From positions 3,596,001 through 3,660,000 of the forward strand of contig NZ_CP139003.1 of assembly GCF_044597725.1 (NCBI RefSeq): DNA of 64,000 nt, in the 5' to 3' direction. Both the position numbers and the translations under genes were made by a program. Origin of the DNA: Bermanella sp044597725 (GTDB taxonomy: Bacteria; Pseudomonadota; Gammaproteobacteria; Pseudomonadales; Oceanobacteraceae). The notes under the pieces are model-generated. The model was not told where the DNA came from. It worked only from the letters and a program-made list of their open reading frames with translations, and did not search any database. Positions 8,791 to 17,371 of the stretch are shown here, piece after piece. The stretch's first letter is position 1; the number at the start of each line of letters is the position of its first letter.

Positions 8791-11196
8791 TTACCACTCC
8801 TCTGTCGGGATTTTACGAGTAGTAAAAACAGGCTTAGCTTTAATTTTTAGATCTAAAGGTTCTGCATTTATTTCTAACTCTTTTGAAGATAGTGGACTAT
8901 GTTTTCCCCCTAAGCGTTCTTCCAAATTCTGATCAAACTCATGCCTATTTTCTGCAAGCCCTACACCCTTAGTGAGGCTAATTTTTCGTCTAAAAGAACT
9001 GCATTCATAGACGCGAACTCCCTCTGAAATTCTAAAGTTCATAGATTTTTCGACATAATCGTTATACTTAGAATTGATGGCTGGAAACCATTTATCATTT
9101 ACCAGTACGAAGACCAGATAAGGATTTTCGGGATCAATCCGAACTTCTGTCCTAGATCTAATACCTTGGAGTTCACGCATTTCTGAACAGTAATAATGTA
9201 GATCCTTTATATGAACTCCACGCTGATAATCAATTTTATATTTTCCATCTTCCACACAAGTCGCTAAAATAAACTTGTCGTCATAATCAACAGAAATAGG
9301 AATAAAAGGGAATTTAGAAATACGCTCGTTATAGATTACCGAGGTAGATTTACTTGAAGCCCCTCGGGGCTTAGATGAACGCCAGTCCAAAAAACTCTCC
9401 AATTCTCTGTAAAAATCATCAATTGTAAGTACCGCTGATTTGTCAGGGGATTTTTTACCATCAATACTTCGGAGAGTTTTCAAGCCTGGAACAAAACCAG
9501 GCCTTTGACTTAGCCATTGTTTTTTATACTCTCCAAAGAATCCTTCTACCTCTGAGCCAGCCCTAGGGTTACCTGAAGGTCGTAGTGAGTGAGTCACACG
9601 GTAATGAGCTAGAAGCGAACGAAAATAAACCGATGTAAAATCCGACCCATGATCGACAATAATCTCTCTTGGTAATTTTCCATGACGACGAACGCACTCT
9701 CGAATTAATTTCGCACAAGATCGGCGAGAAGGGGACTGAAAAGAAATAGCAAATGCCAATACTTCCGATGTAGCTACATCTACCATCAGTGACAACCATG
9801 GTCGGGCTACATAGATATTATCGCCATCCTCATACACCACTAAGAACATGTTTACACAGCAGTGATCAACACTGGCTTTCATCCAAGGTAGACTTGATAC
9901 AATATGACGATGTTTAGGGTCTGTTGGAGGAGACATAGCAATCGACATGCGTCTGCCACCCTTAACTCCGCCAAGCAGTTCAGGGGCGATTTTAGCTATA
10001 CGATCATAGAATGTTTGCTTACTCACAGGCTGATAATTCGGATGAGCCGTTTTAGACTGAGCGCAGTATTCACAATACACCTGGTGCATTGATTCAGATG
10101 GCATGGATAGTCGAACACTGGTAGCAAAATACTCAAGAAAAACTTTTACTTCTGCGGCTAGCTTTGAGTTCCGCCCCGAAATATTACGATCACCATCTAT
10201 CAAGGACTGAAAGGGGGTTAGCCCCTTTAAAGCACCTTCACGTATCTGTTTTTTCCAGCGACGAACCGAGCTACTTTTCTCATCAGAATCAACCCGTTTA
10301 AGTCGTTTAAGGACTCGCTCTGCAACCTTACCCTGCGGAACAAGATCGAGAGCTACTGATTCAAAATTATCAGCCTCTGTAACTTTACTTTGAGTGTCAT
10401 TTATTGAATATGAGATCGTTGTTAATAAAGCATAATCTCCGGCCACAAAACATCGATCTGGAGCACTTAAGCTTGCTGAAGCATAATTGAATGCTAAGCA
10501 CCCTAAATCAATCATCTGAACTACGGCACAAAAGTTCTCTTCGCCTAATTCCGCATTTAACTCATCCAGTCGCCAAACAGGTTTTTCGGATAATAGCTTC
10601 TGGACCCGTAATCCTAACAACGGGTTATAAGACTCACTATCGCGAGAAGCTAAAATAATCCGGATATTCTCTGCAATCTGCTGATCTTGGCGGGTAGCAA
10701 TTACTACTCTAAATTTCAAACCGTATTCTGATTCAAAAGCCTTTTTGGCAGGTAAGTAATCATAGCCGCTATCTGTCTTAATCCAATTTTGGGGCTCTGA
10801 CCCCACTAACTTTTGCACATCATCTAAGGTTTTCACCTCAATGACTTCAGGTCCATCGCACCTTAACACCAAAAAGTCTGGGGTATATTTAGTACGCCTT
10901 CTTGCTCCCCGTTTATTCGCTTTCTTGATTTCAATAGCTTGGGGTTGTTCCCAAAACTCTAGAACCTTGGCATCATAATTAAGCTGCAACGCTACTGACC
11001 GTTCAGCATGGCTTTCCGTTGCAATCGTATGCCCCATTTTGGCTGACATATCTGCAGCCACAATATTGGTTCTCGCATTAATCCCTACGGACCGCGATGG
11101 ATCTGAATTGCGAGTTTGGTCAATGTATTCAATCGCCCTAGTCGAAAGCTTATGCTCAGACCTGATGTATTGGTGATATTTTAGATTTCCTAACAT
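8791..11196 (-). CDS. tnsAB: TnsA-TnsB fusion transposase
   Basis: 801 aa from the ATG at 11196, which has GGGAG 8 nt upstream; the frame opens 12 codons earlier at 11232. Residues about 1-260 are TnsA-like: a restriction-enzyme-like core with ESHAERS, TPDFLVLR and VIEVKT giving the E-D-K catalytic set. The remainder is TnsB-like DDE transposase: D in SVDHCC (near 440), D in IIVDHGSDF (near 515) and E in SEVEGFFGEY (near 550). TnsA cuts the 5' ends and TnsB cuts and joins the 3' ends, giving cut-and-paste movement. Natural TnsA-TnsB fusions are known in some Tn7-like lineages. No break is visible, so the transposase looks intact. Confidence 0.9.
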   Translation of the reverse strand: MLGNLKYHQYIRSEHKLSTRAIEYIDQTRNSDPSRSVGINARTNIVAADMSAKMGHTIATESHAERSVALQLNYDAKVLEFWEQPQAIEIKKANKRGARRRTKYTPDFLVLRCDGPEVIEVKTLDDVQKLVGSEPQNWIKTDSGYDYLPAKKAFESEYGLKFRVVIATRQDQQIAENIRIILASRDSESYNPLLGLRVQKLLSEKPVWRLDELNAELGEENFCAVVQMIDLGCLAFNYASASLSAPDRCFVAGDYALLTTISYSINDTQSKVTEADNFESVALDLVPQGKVAERVLKRLKRVDSDEKSSSVRRWKKQIREGALKGLTPFQSLIDGDRNISGRNSKLAAEVKVFLEYFATSVRLSMPSESMHQVYCEYCAQSKTAHPNYQPVSKQTFYDRIAKIAPELLGGVKGGRRMSIAMSPPTDPKHRHIVSSLPWMKASVDHCCVNMFLVVYEDGDNIYVARPWLSLMVDVATSEVLAFAISFQSPSRRSCAKLIRECVRRHGKLPREIIVDHGSDFTSVYFRSLLAHYRVTHSLRPSGNPRAGSEVEGFFGEYKKQWLSQRPGFVPGLKTLRSIDGKKSPDKSAVLTIDDFYRELESFLDWRSSKPRGASSKSTSVIYNERISKFPFIPISVDYDDKFILATCVEDGKYKIDYQRGVHIKDLHYYCSEMRELQGIRSRTEVRIDPENPYLVFVLVNDKWFPAINSKYNDYVEKSMNFRISEGVRVYECSSFRRKISLTKGVGLAENRHEFDQNLEERLGGKHSPLSSKELEINAEPLDLKIKAKPVFTTRKIPTEEW

Positions 11197-11376
11197 GTGA
11201 GTATCTCCCTGCCCTTGGCCCCACATACCCAATAGACAGGCATGCAGGAACCTCGAACATTAAATTCGTGTTTAAGACTTGACGCAGGGTAATTAGAAGA
11301 AGATACTCAGGGTGTGCGGAAAGAGTAATCTTTTCAAAGAACCGGGGCCAAGTAATTGGTTTCGGTTTTTTTATGC

Positions 11377-11628
11377 CTACATCCTGTAATCCCCCTTATT
11401 TCGTGACTCCACTAACCAAGCAGCTACATCAGCTGTTAGCGCAAATCGGCCACGTCTGTTTGGTAGAGAAAATACGAAGCTAGGAGCCGTTTTTCGGTTC
11501 ACTGCCTTATTAAGTGCATCTTGCGACGCATAACCTAGGCAACTCACTAGATCGGACCCAGATAGAATCGGCCCATACTTCTCAAGCATGCGCTTATCTA
11601 GTTCGTCACGTAAGTCTCTCGCAGTCAT
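11377..11628 (-). CDS. Small DNA-binding protein upstream of tnsAB
   Basis: 83 aa. GSDLVSCLGYASQDALNKAV looks like a helix-turn-helix, and RRGRFALTADVAAWL resembles the wing of MerR/AlpA-type excisionase-like regulators. It is transcribed in the same direction as tnsAB, 180 nt upstream of the preferred tnsAB start, and divergently from the next gene. A role in controlling transposition is inferred from position only. Confidence 0.55.
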   Translation of the reverse strand: MTARDLRDELDKRMLEKYGPILSGSDLVSCLGYASQDALNKAVNRKTAPSFVFSLPNRRGRFALTADVAAWLVESRNKGDYRM

Positions 11629-11757
11629 GGCATGTCCTAGTTCGTCAACCCAGTTATGTTATCTGTTTTTTGCTCTAAGTTTTAGGTATTGCAGTTTTAT
11701 AACTTTTAACACACCATGTGGATAAAATTAGCTCTGTAAGACAGTATTTATAGGGCT

Positions 11758-12504
11758 GTGGAAAAGTTATTTGGTATAATGAATATGAGCCAAGAAAAGA
11801 AAATGGGACGTCCAAAACGTCCCGATATTGATAAAATTAGAACAAAAATCTGGTTTGACCGTGTTCGTGCGATAAGCAGGAAATCAGCCTATGCTCTAGA
11901 AAAGGAGTTTTCCAAAGGCCAGTTCAAACACTCACACAACGAAACCTATCGGCCAACACAATGGTATAAATACAAATCTGGTCAGGTATCTCCATCCGAT
12001 AGACGGCTAAACGAAGTCGAGGGCCATTACCCAGGAACCAGAGTGGTTTTTGACCAACTGGTTTGGGTGTTACTAGGCACTGAGTACCCCGAAGATATTT
12101 TACTAAAAGAGGGAATTGGAGCAGCAAACGCAAGATTAATTCAATATATTGGGAAAACAAGCAAACACTTCCCAGGGCGTATATATCCGCTGACCTCTGA
12201 CAGATCATTAAGATCTCTATCTAATATTGATAGAAAAGAACTTCTATATAGGCGAACAAGCCCTCTCACTAATTTCACAGCCATGCTCTGTGTGATGATC
12301 GATGCGGAAAAAAAGAACTGTCAGATCCAATATGTAATGGCCAAGTTTTATCTGAAGCGTATGATACCCGATATAATGCACACTTATTATTTGCAGTATC
12401 GTGAGGAGTTCATAGACATACTCAGTTCTCGGTTCTTCGATAGCGAAGCTCTTGTGTTCAAACTAGAAATGTTGCATGAACTCCGAGAAAATCGATACGA
12501 CTAA
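11758..12504 (+). CDS. Unknown 232-248 aa protein divergent from the tns operon
   Basis: I do not recognise a family. The start is uncertain: the frame opens with GTG at 11758, but a TATAAT overlaps it (11774-11779), and an ATG at 11803 (MGRPKRPDIDKIRTKIW) is also plausible. The N-terminus is basic, with GRPKRP and RTKIWFDRVRAISRKSAYALE. The middle has THE-like tryptophan-rich phrases (TQWYKYKSGQVSPSDRRLN), which resemble the recognition part of some Xre-like proteins. It is divergent from the 83-aa gene, so the two may share a regulatory region. It could be an accessory transposition protein or regulator. Confidence 0.5.
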   Translation: MEKLFGIMNMSQEKKMGRPKRPDIDKIRTKIWFDRVRAISRKSAYALEKEFSKGQFKHSHNETYRPTQWYKYKSGQVSPSDRRLNEVEGHYPGTRVVFDQLVWVLLGTEYPEDILLKEGIGAANARLIQYIGKTSKHFPGRIYPLTSDRSLRSLSNIDRKELLYRRTSPLTNFTAMLCVMIDAEKKNCQIQYVMAKFYLKRMIPDIMHTYYLQYREEFIDILSSRFFDSEALVFKLEMLHELRENRYD

Positions 12505-12830
12505 AACAATTGGCAGAAAACGCTGATACCTGTTACTAAAAAGTTTGAGAAAGAAAATAAATAAGCTTGCGCAAGCTTAATGGACGATACGAACTATGAT
12601 TTGGGGGCTTTACAAATAATCTTTGGATATCAGTTAAGCATAGTCGTCATTAATATGCTGGCAAGAAGGTTGTGCTGAACTATATATTCGTCAATCTTCC
12701 TGATTACAGTTAGAAGCTCTTTAGCCTCTTTCAGATGAATCTGAAAATCAGCGCTATTTAGGCAAAATTAATTCATATATCTTAAATGCAGGCCTTACCT
12801 TTCGATTAACATCGCCAGGACAAATAAAGA
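12505..12830. other. Intergenic stretch with an 18-bp perfect palindrome
   Basis: No gene seen. TAAGCTTGC/GCAAGCTTA at 12562-12579 is a perfect palindrome with no loop and no T tract, so it is more likely a dimer-binding site than a terminator. The rest is AT-rich. It separates the transposition block from the next defence operon. Confidence 0.55.
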
Positions 12831-13214
12831 TTAAGAGTCAAGGTTTCCATCCAATAGGGTAAGTATTGCCATTAGCTTTTCTTGGGATTGCCCAATTAAT
12901 TTTTTATGTACGGTTTGCACTAAATTGTTAGAAGAGGATGGAATTGAAATCATTTTTTCCCCTTTCCCCGTAATAATCCAATCAATATTCGGCCTCTGGC
13001 CATCTTTTAACTCTCGCTCAGATAACTTCTGGAGCTTAATCAAATCAGGCAGGGTTGTTCCCTCTTTAACCTTATAAATTGTGCTTGGACTATTGTAGCC
13101 AAGCAATTCTGATTCACTTCTTAAGCTTCCCGGTAATTCTTCCATTACTTCAATCAACCTTTCGGCGATTAATGACCTAGTGTGCTTTTCGGAAATGGTT
13201 TTCTGTTTCTTCAT
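12831..13214 (-). CDS. Xre-family repressor of the adjacent operon
   Basis: 127 aa. An HTH_3-type domain spans about residues 15-80 (RLIEVMEELPGSLRSESELL then STIYKVKEGTTLPDLIKLQK), followed by WIITGKGEK, a phrase frequent in phage-type CI/Xre repressors. The short tail after it lacks a peptidase. It is divergent from the methyltransferase gene across 63 nt that contain matching half-sites, so it probably represses both itself and the four-gene operon. Confidence 0.65.
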   Translation of the reverse strand: MKKQKTISEKHTRSLIAERLIEVMEELPGSLRSESELLGYNSPSTIYKVKEGTTLPDLIKLQKLSERELKDGQRPNIDWIITGKGEKMISIPSSSNNLVQTVHKKLIGQSQEKLMAILTLLDGNLDS

Positions 13215-13222
13215 ATATTCTA

Positions 13223-13273
13223 TATTATAGACAATAATACTTGATTAGTATACATAAATAACGATATTATAGA
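13223..13273. promoter_or_regulatory. Putative operator between Xre gene and methyltransferase operon
   Basis: TATTATAGACAATAATA (13223-13239) is palindromic at 7 of 8 base pairs. Its half-site TATTATAGA recurs at 13265-13273, five bases before the methyltransferase ATG at 13278, where no Shine-Dalgarno sequence is visible. A repressor bound there would block initiation of the operon. The binding partner is inferred from divergent placement. Confidence 0.5.
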
Positions 13274-13277
13274 TGTT

Positions 13278-14465
13278 ATGAGCAATAAAAAGACACAAAG
13301 AGAACTTGGGCAGTTTTTTACTCCTGCCCCGGTCGCAGAGTTAGTCACAAAGTACGTTAGTGAGGATATCGCTAGTGCGGTAGATCTTGCTGCTGGTTTT
13401 GGTGATTTACTTTTACCTGTTCATGAGAAGAACAAGGGGATTGAGATATGCGCCGTTGATATAGACCCTGTCAGTGTTAAGGAGTTAAAAAGACAGTTTC
13501 CTCTTGGTGATGTTAAAAGAGCGAACGCATTAAAGTTACGTGGTAATACAAAAAAATGGTTAACTGAACAAGAATTCGATTTAGTAGTCGGTAACCCTCC
13601 CTTCAATAAACAAGATGCATCAAACTGGTCAATCCAGATCATTCAAGACCAATTGGGTATTGACCTCTCAAACTATTCGACTATTCGAGCTGAAGTGGCA
13701 TTTATAGCACTTAGTTTATTGTCTGCAAAAAAGTCTGGATATATATCATTAGTTCTACCTAAGACAATCGCAATTGGAGAGAGTTGGTGTTGGCTTAGGA
13801 AGATCCTGCTTGAAAAGCATTCGATTATAGCCGCCGCAACACTACCTAGTGGTGCTTTTAGCAGTACGGAGGTGGAAACGTGTGTACTAACTCTTCAGAA
13901 AGGGCGGGTGCACCAAAAGGATATCAAGATCATAGAATGTGATCGGTCTGGTTGTGAGTTAAATAGTCTTTATGTGTCCAAAGAGAATGCTAAATATAGG
14001 CTAGACTATGATTATCATAATTGGCGAATTCAAAATAAAAATGGGAATAGTGAGACATTAGCTCAAGCGGGAGTTGAAGTTGTTAGGGGAAATATACACT
14101 TCAAAAAAGCTAGGGATATGGGTATTGATATATTTCACACATCGAATTTTACTAAATTAAGTGAGGGTGGAATAGCCTTTCCTGAAGGAAAAGATGAAAA
14201 CTTAGGGCGCTTGGTTTCAGTGGGCAAAGGCGACATATTAATTCCTCGTGTCGGCCGCAACTTGAATCAAGTGGCTAAAGTACTATCAGGCCATTCTATA
14301 ATTAGTGATTGTGTCTTCGGATTGAAAGCTCCAGATTCGAAAATAGATGATTTACAAAGGTGTTTAGAATCTGAAAAAGCAAGAGGGTGGATAAAAGTCC
14401 ATACGTCAGGTTCTTGCGCAAAAATAATATCAAAAACAAGCTTGCTAAATATGCCATTAAATTAA
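13278..14465 (+). CDS. N6-adenine DNA methyltransferase with C-terminal specificity region
   Basis: 395 aa. RELGQFFTPAPVAELV at the N-terminus is typical of Eco57I/HsdM-like enzymes. SAM motif I is VDLAAGFGDLLLPV (about 36-49) and the catalytic motif is GNPPFNKQ near residue 103. The C-terminal third (LGRLVSVGKGDILIPRVGRN) resembles the target-recognition region of self-contained type IIG or PglX-like methyltransferases. No nuclease domain is visible in this protein. It is the first gene of a four-gene cluster with gaps of 27, -1 and -4 nt. It probably marks self DNA while the downstream proteins act on unmarked DNA. Confidence 0.82.
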   Translation: MSNKKTQRELGQFFTPAPVAELVTKYVSEDIASAVDLAAGFGDLLLPVHEKNKGIEICAVDIDPVSVKELKRQFPLGDVKRANALKLRGNTKKWLTEQEFDLVVGNPPFNKQDASNWSIQIIQDQLGIDLSNYSTIRAEVAFIALSLLSAKKSGYISLVLPKTIAIGESWCWLRKILLEKHSIIAAATLPSGAFSSTEVETCVLTLQKGRVHQKDIKIIECDRSGCELNSLYVSKENAKYRLDYDYHNWRIQNKNGNSETLAQAGVEVVRGNIHFKKARDMGIDIFHTSNFTKLSEGGIAFPEGKDENLGRLVSVGKGDILIPRVGRNLNQVAKVLSGHSIISDCVFGLKAPDSKIDDLQRCLESEKARGWIKVHTSGSCAKIISKTSLLNMPLN

Positions 14466-14492
14466 TGGCTTATTAGGATGAGGGAACTATAA

Positions 14493-15389
14493 GTGCAGCA
14501 ATGGAACGTTTATAAAGAAAGAGTCTTAGATCGAATTCAGTTATGTTGTGAAAAGAAAATATGGCCATTTGAATATACTGATTTTCAATGTTGGTTAAGA
14601 AATTTCAATGATGATAAGCAAGATGAAATTGTTGCCTTATATCTTTTAGATAGACTTGTGGTTAGAACGAAAGAAACGGCTATATCTGGATATTCTAGAT
14701 TAATAGCAAGTGAGCTTCGTCAATCATGGATTAGAAATGGAATAATTTCAAATGATCTATCTATAACTGATTTAATGAAAGCTCTTAAATCGAGGCATGG
14801 TTTAAATAAAGTAGCTATGGCTCCTGTGACAGATCATACCGAATATGGCGATTCTGGCCCGTCATTATTTAGGCATTTAGATCCAATTTATAGCACCAAA
14901 AAAAAAATTTCTAAAGATGTACAAGCCATCGTATATATCGATGATATATTGGGGACAGGAACACAGCTTATGCATTTCCTCGAAAATATTAGCCCGCAGG
15001 AAGAGTTTCCAGATGCAAAGATATATTACGCCCCATTGGTTGCATACGAAGATAAACTAGAGGAATCTAAGGAAAGGTATCCTGACATTCAAATACTTCC
15101 TGTAGAAATTATCAATGATGAAGTCATGCCATTCAAACAGAATGAGTATACAGAAATTATCACTAACTTTTTAGATATTTCAGTAGCTGAGCTTTGGCAA
15201 CATTACTTAAAAATGTTTGATAAATATTGTGGAGCTAAGGGATATAAAGACATGTGGAAAGGATATGGAAATCTAGGCTTACCGGTAGTTTTTGAGTGGG
15301 GTTGCCCGAATAATGTCCCTGGAATGCTTCGAATGGAAGAATCAAATTTGTATCCAAATTGGAGTCAGCTATTTAGAGGGAGATCATAG
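14493..15389 (+). CDS. Phosphoribosyltransferase-like protein of a predicted defence operon
   Basis: 298 aa. AIVYIDDILGTGTQLMHFLE (about 145-164) is the PRPP-binding signature of type I phosphoribosyltransferases (hydrophobic strand, DD, small-T-G-T). The strands around it (KIYYAPLVAYEDKLEE) fit the same Rossmann-like fold. The N-terminal 120 residues are helical and hold WPFEYTDFQCWLRNF, which I cannot place. PRTase-like proteins paired with an AAA/ORC-like ATPase have been predicted as a conflict-system module; I place this gene there by motif and context, not by a search. The substrate is unknown, and the fold might bind a nucleotide signal instead of making one. Its last base is the first base of the next gene. 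Confidence 0.6.
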   Translation: MQQWNVYKERVLDRIQLCCEKKIWPFEYTDFQCWLRNFNDDKQDEIVALYLLDRLVVRTKETAISGYSRLIASELRQSWIRNGIISNDLSITDLMKALKSRHGLNKVAMAPVTDHTEYGDSGPSLFRHLDPIYSTKKKISKDVQAIVYIDDILGTGTQLMHFLENISPQEEFPDAKIYYAPLVAYEDKLEESKERYPDIQILPVEIINDEVMPFKQNEYTEIITNFLDISVAELWQHYLKMFDKYCGAKGYKDMWKGYGNLGLPVVFEWGCPNNVPGMLRMEESNLYPNWSQLFRGRS

Positions 15390-17371
15390 TGAAAAATATT
15401 ACAACACTATTAAATAGTCTCTCATCCGCAAGGATGGAGTACGAGTCCATTAATCAAAGCATGTTTAATAGATTCGTAGTGCCATTTAAAATTGATCAAA
15501 TTGATTTGAGAAACCAGAATATATCAATCGCCTTGGTAGGTAGCCGAGGCTCAGGAAAAAGTACATTCATTCAGTATTTCTCACACGCAACAAGATTTGA
15601 TATACGTCTAGATTCGGTAAATAAATCAGAATTAGACTGCATTGTACTCTACTGGAAGCCTGATATCGCTTATTGTCAGGGGCTGAACGAAGGCTGGCTA
15701 GGAAAGGAAATTTCCGAAAGATTTTTCATGAATCATGCATCATTAGAAATTATGGATGAATTCATAAAAATGGTACTTAACATTAAGCATCACTTCCCAG
15801 AAGAACTATCTAAACTAAATAGCACTGATTGTAAATTATTTAATGCTTTCAGAAAAATTGCAGATTCAGAAGTTAAAGGTTTTGACTCGCTAAGTGATTG
15901 GATAGACGAACAAAAGTTTGAACTTTCCTCAAGATTAAACCCATTAGACGTAGAAGGAATGCTAGGGTTAAATCCTAAAGATACATTAGAGTATTTAATT
16001 AAATGTCTAGAAAAAGATTGTCCAATATTTTCTAACACACATTTTAAAGTTTTCATTGATGAATTTGAACTTCTTGAGAAAACTCAACAAAGAATAATTA
16101 ATGGTTATCGGAAAGGATCTTCCGCTAAGCTAAATTGGAATGTTGCATATAAATTATATTCAAAAATTTCGATTGAAACAAAAAGCAATCAGCCTTTACA
16201 GGAACCGGATGATTATAAAATAGAGGTATTAGATGATTTAGTTAGTGAAGATTTTAGTTTATATGCCTCTGAAATATTTTTACTTAGTGTCCAATCTTCA
16301 GGAATTGATTGTTCTAATATCGGGATTGATCCAGTTATCTTAGGCGATAGAGAAAAGGTTTCAATTCGTAAGGAAGATAAATATAGAGGCAAGGTGATTG
16401 GAGCAATGAAGAAATTGCTTCCTCAGCCGACTAAAGTTCAACTATCTGGGAAGGACTATCTAAATCAATCATGGTTGAAGAAAAAAATTGAAAACATCGT
16501 TAAAACTGAAAACAAAGATTCATCTTTAGTGAATGAAATAATGAAGGATCCATCATTAGCGGTGACTATAGTAGGAACTAGCAAACAGAAAAGTTTCGAT
16601 TTAGACTCATTTTTGGAAAAAAGTCCATCTGCAAAAGAAAAGATTAGTACATACCAGTTTAATTCATTACTATCTTTCAGAAATCAAAACTCGCAATTAA
16701 ACCTACCAATTTACTCAGGGTTTGAAAGGTTTATTGCCATTACTACACCAAACGTTAGGCACTTTAAGGTATTATGTTTTAATAGTCTTAAGCAATTAGG
16801 CGAAGAAGATAAAAATAAAATGCTGAGTTGTTTTGATGAAATACCAATTATTTCACCAAATAAAATGGATAATGCGGCAGTATCAACTGCTAAAAATTTA
16901 ATTGAAGAAATAATAAGTTATCCTCCTTATGGCAATAAACTTTATATGCTTGTTAATAGAATTGGGGAGTTATTTAAAGCGTCTCAAAAAAGCCATTATC
17001 AAACTGAGCCGGAAAGAGTTATCTTTGCTATAAAATATGATTATGCTAATTCAGATCCAGATCTTGAAAGCTTACTATCTGCTGGCGAAGCATGGAAGGT
17101 ATTGATATCGGATGATTCAAAAAGGCTAAAAAGTGATAGTCAATATACATCTAAAGAATATGTACTTAATCCAATATATTCTGCAAAATTCGGGATTTCT
17201 TATCGGAAAAATAGAGGAATTGTTTTTGATTTAGAAGAATTTAAAAAAATAGCAAATGGAACATCTGAAGAATTCGAAACTATTAGGAACAGGTATAGAA
17301 AGAAATGGAAATGTGACCTTGATGAAAATATTGATGATGGTCAAATAAAGGAACAAGGTGAAATCTTGTGA
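15389..17371 (+). CDS. P-loop ATPase of the PRTase-linked operon
   Basis: 660 aa. Walker A GSRGSGKST is near residue 50 and Walker B FKVFIDEFELLEK near residue 220; the arrangement suits an ORC/CDC6-like or other STAND-like AAA ATPase. GTG start at 15389, overlapping the previous stop. The C-terminal 350 residues have no motif I recognise, but include TPNVRHFKVLCFNS, which could be a sensor-2 region, and a lysine-rich end. Base composition is clearly more AT-rich than the type I locus downstream. Probably the regulator that couples the PRTase-like and terminal proteins to a trigger. Confidence 0.6.
   Translation: MKNITTLLNSLSSARMEYESINQSMFNRFVVPFKIDQIDLRNQNISIALVGSRGSGKSTFIQYFSHATRFDIRLDSVNKSELDCIVLYWKPDIAYCQGLNEGWLGKEISERFFMNHASLEIMDEFIKMVLNIKHHFPEELSKLNSTDCKLFNAFRKIADSEVKGFDSLSDWIDEQKFELSSRLNPLDVEGMLGLNPKDTLEYLIKCLEKDCPIFSNTHFKVFIDEFELLEKTQQRIINGYRKGSSAKLNWNVAYKLYSKISIETKSNQPLQEPDDYKIEVLDDLVSEDFSLYASEIFLLSVQSSGIDCSNIGIDPVILGDREKVSIRKEDKYRGKVIGAMKKLLPQPTKVQLSGKDYLNQSWLKKKIENIVKTENKDSSLVNEIMKDPSLAVTIVGTSKQKSFDLDSFLEKSPSAKEKISTYQFNSLLSFRNQNSQLNLPIYSGFERFIAITTPNVRHFKVLCFNSLKQLGEEDKNKMLSCFDEIPIISPNKMDNAAVSTAKNLIEEIISYPPYGNKLYMLVNRIGELFKASQKSHYQTEPERVIFAIKYDYANSDPDLESLLSAGEAWKVLISDDSKRLKSDSQYTSKEYVLNPIYSAKFGISYRKNRGIVFDLEEFKKIANGTSEEFETIRNRYRKKWKCDLDENIDDGQIKEQGEIL

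Noticed and set aside
11340..11366. GGCCAAGTAATTGGTTTC as a hidden right end next to tnsAB
   Set aside because: It resembles the TGGCCA-type motif only loosely, has no terminal ACA in place and no partner site.
11717..11725. Perfect DnaA-box sequence TGTGGATAA
   Set aside because: One 9-mer match is expected about every 130 kb on two strands, and no second box or replication gene is near.
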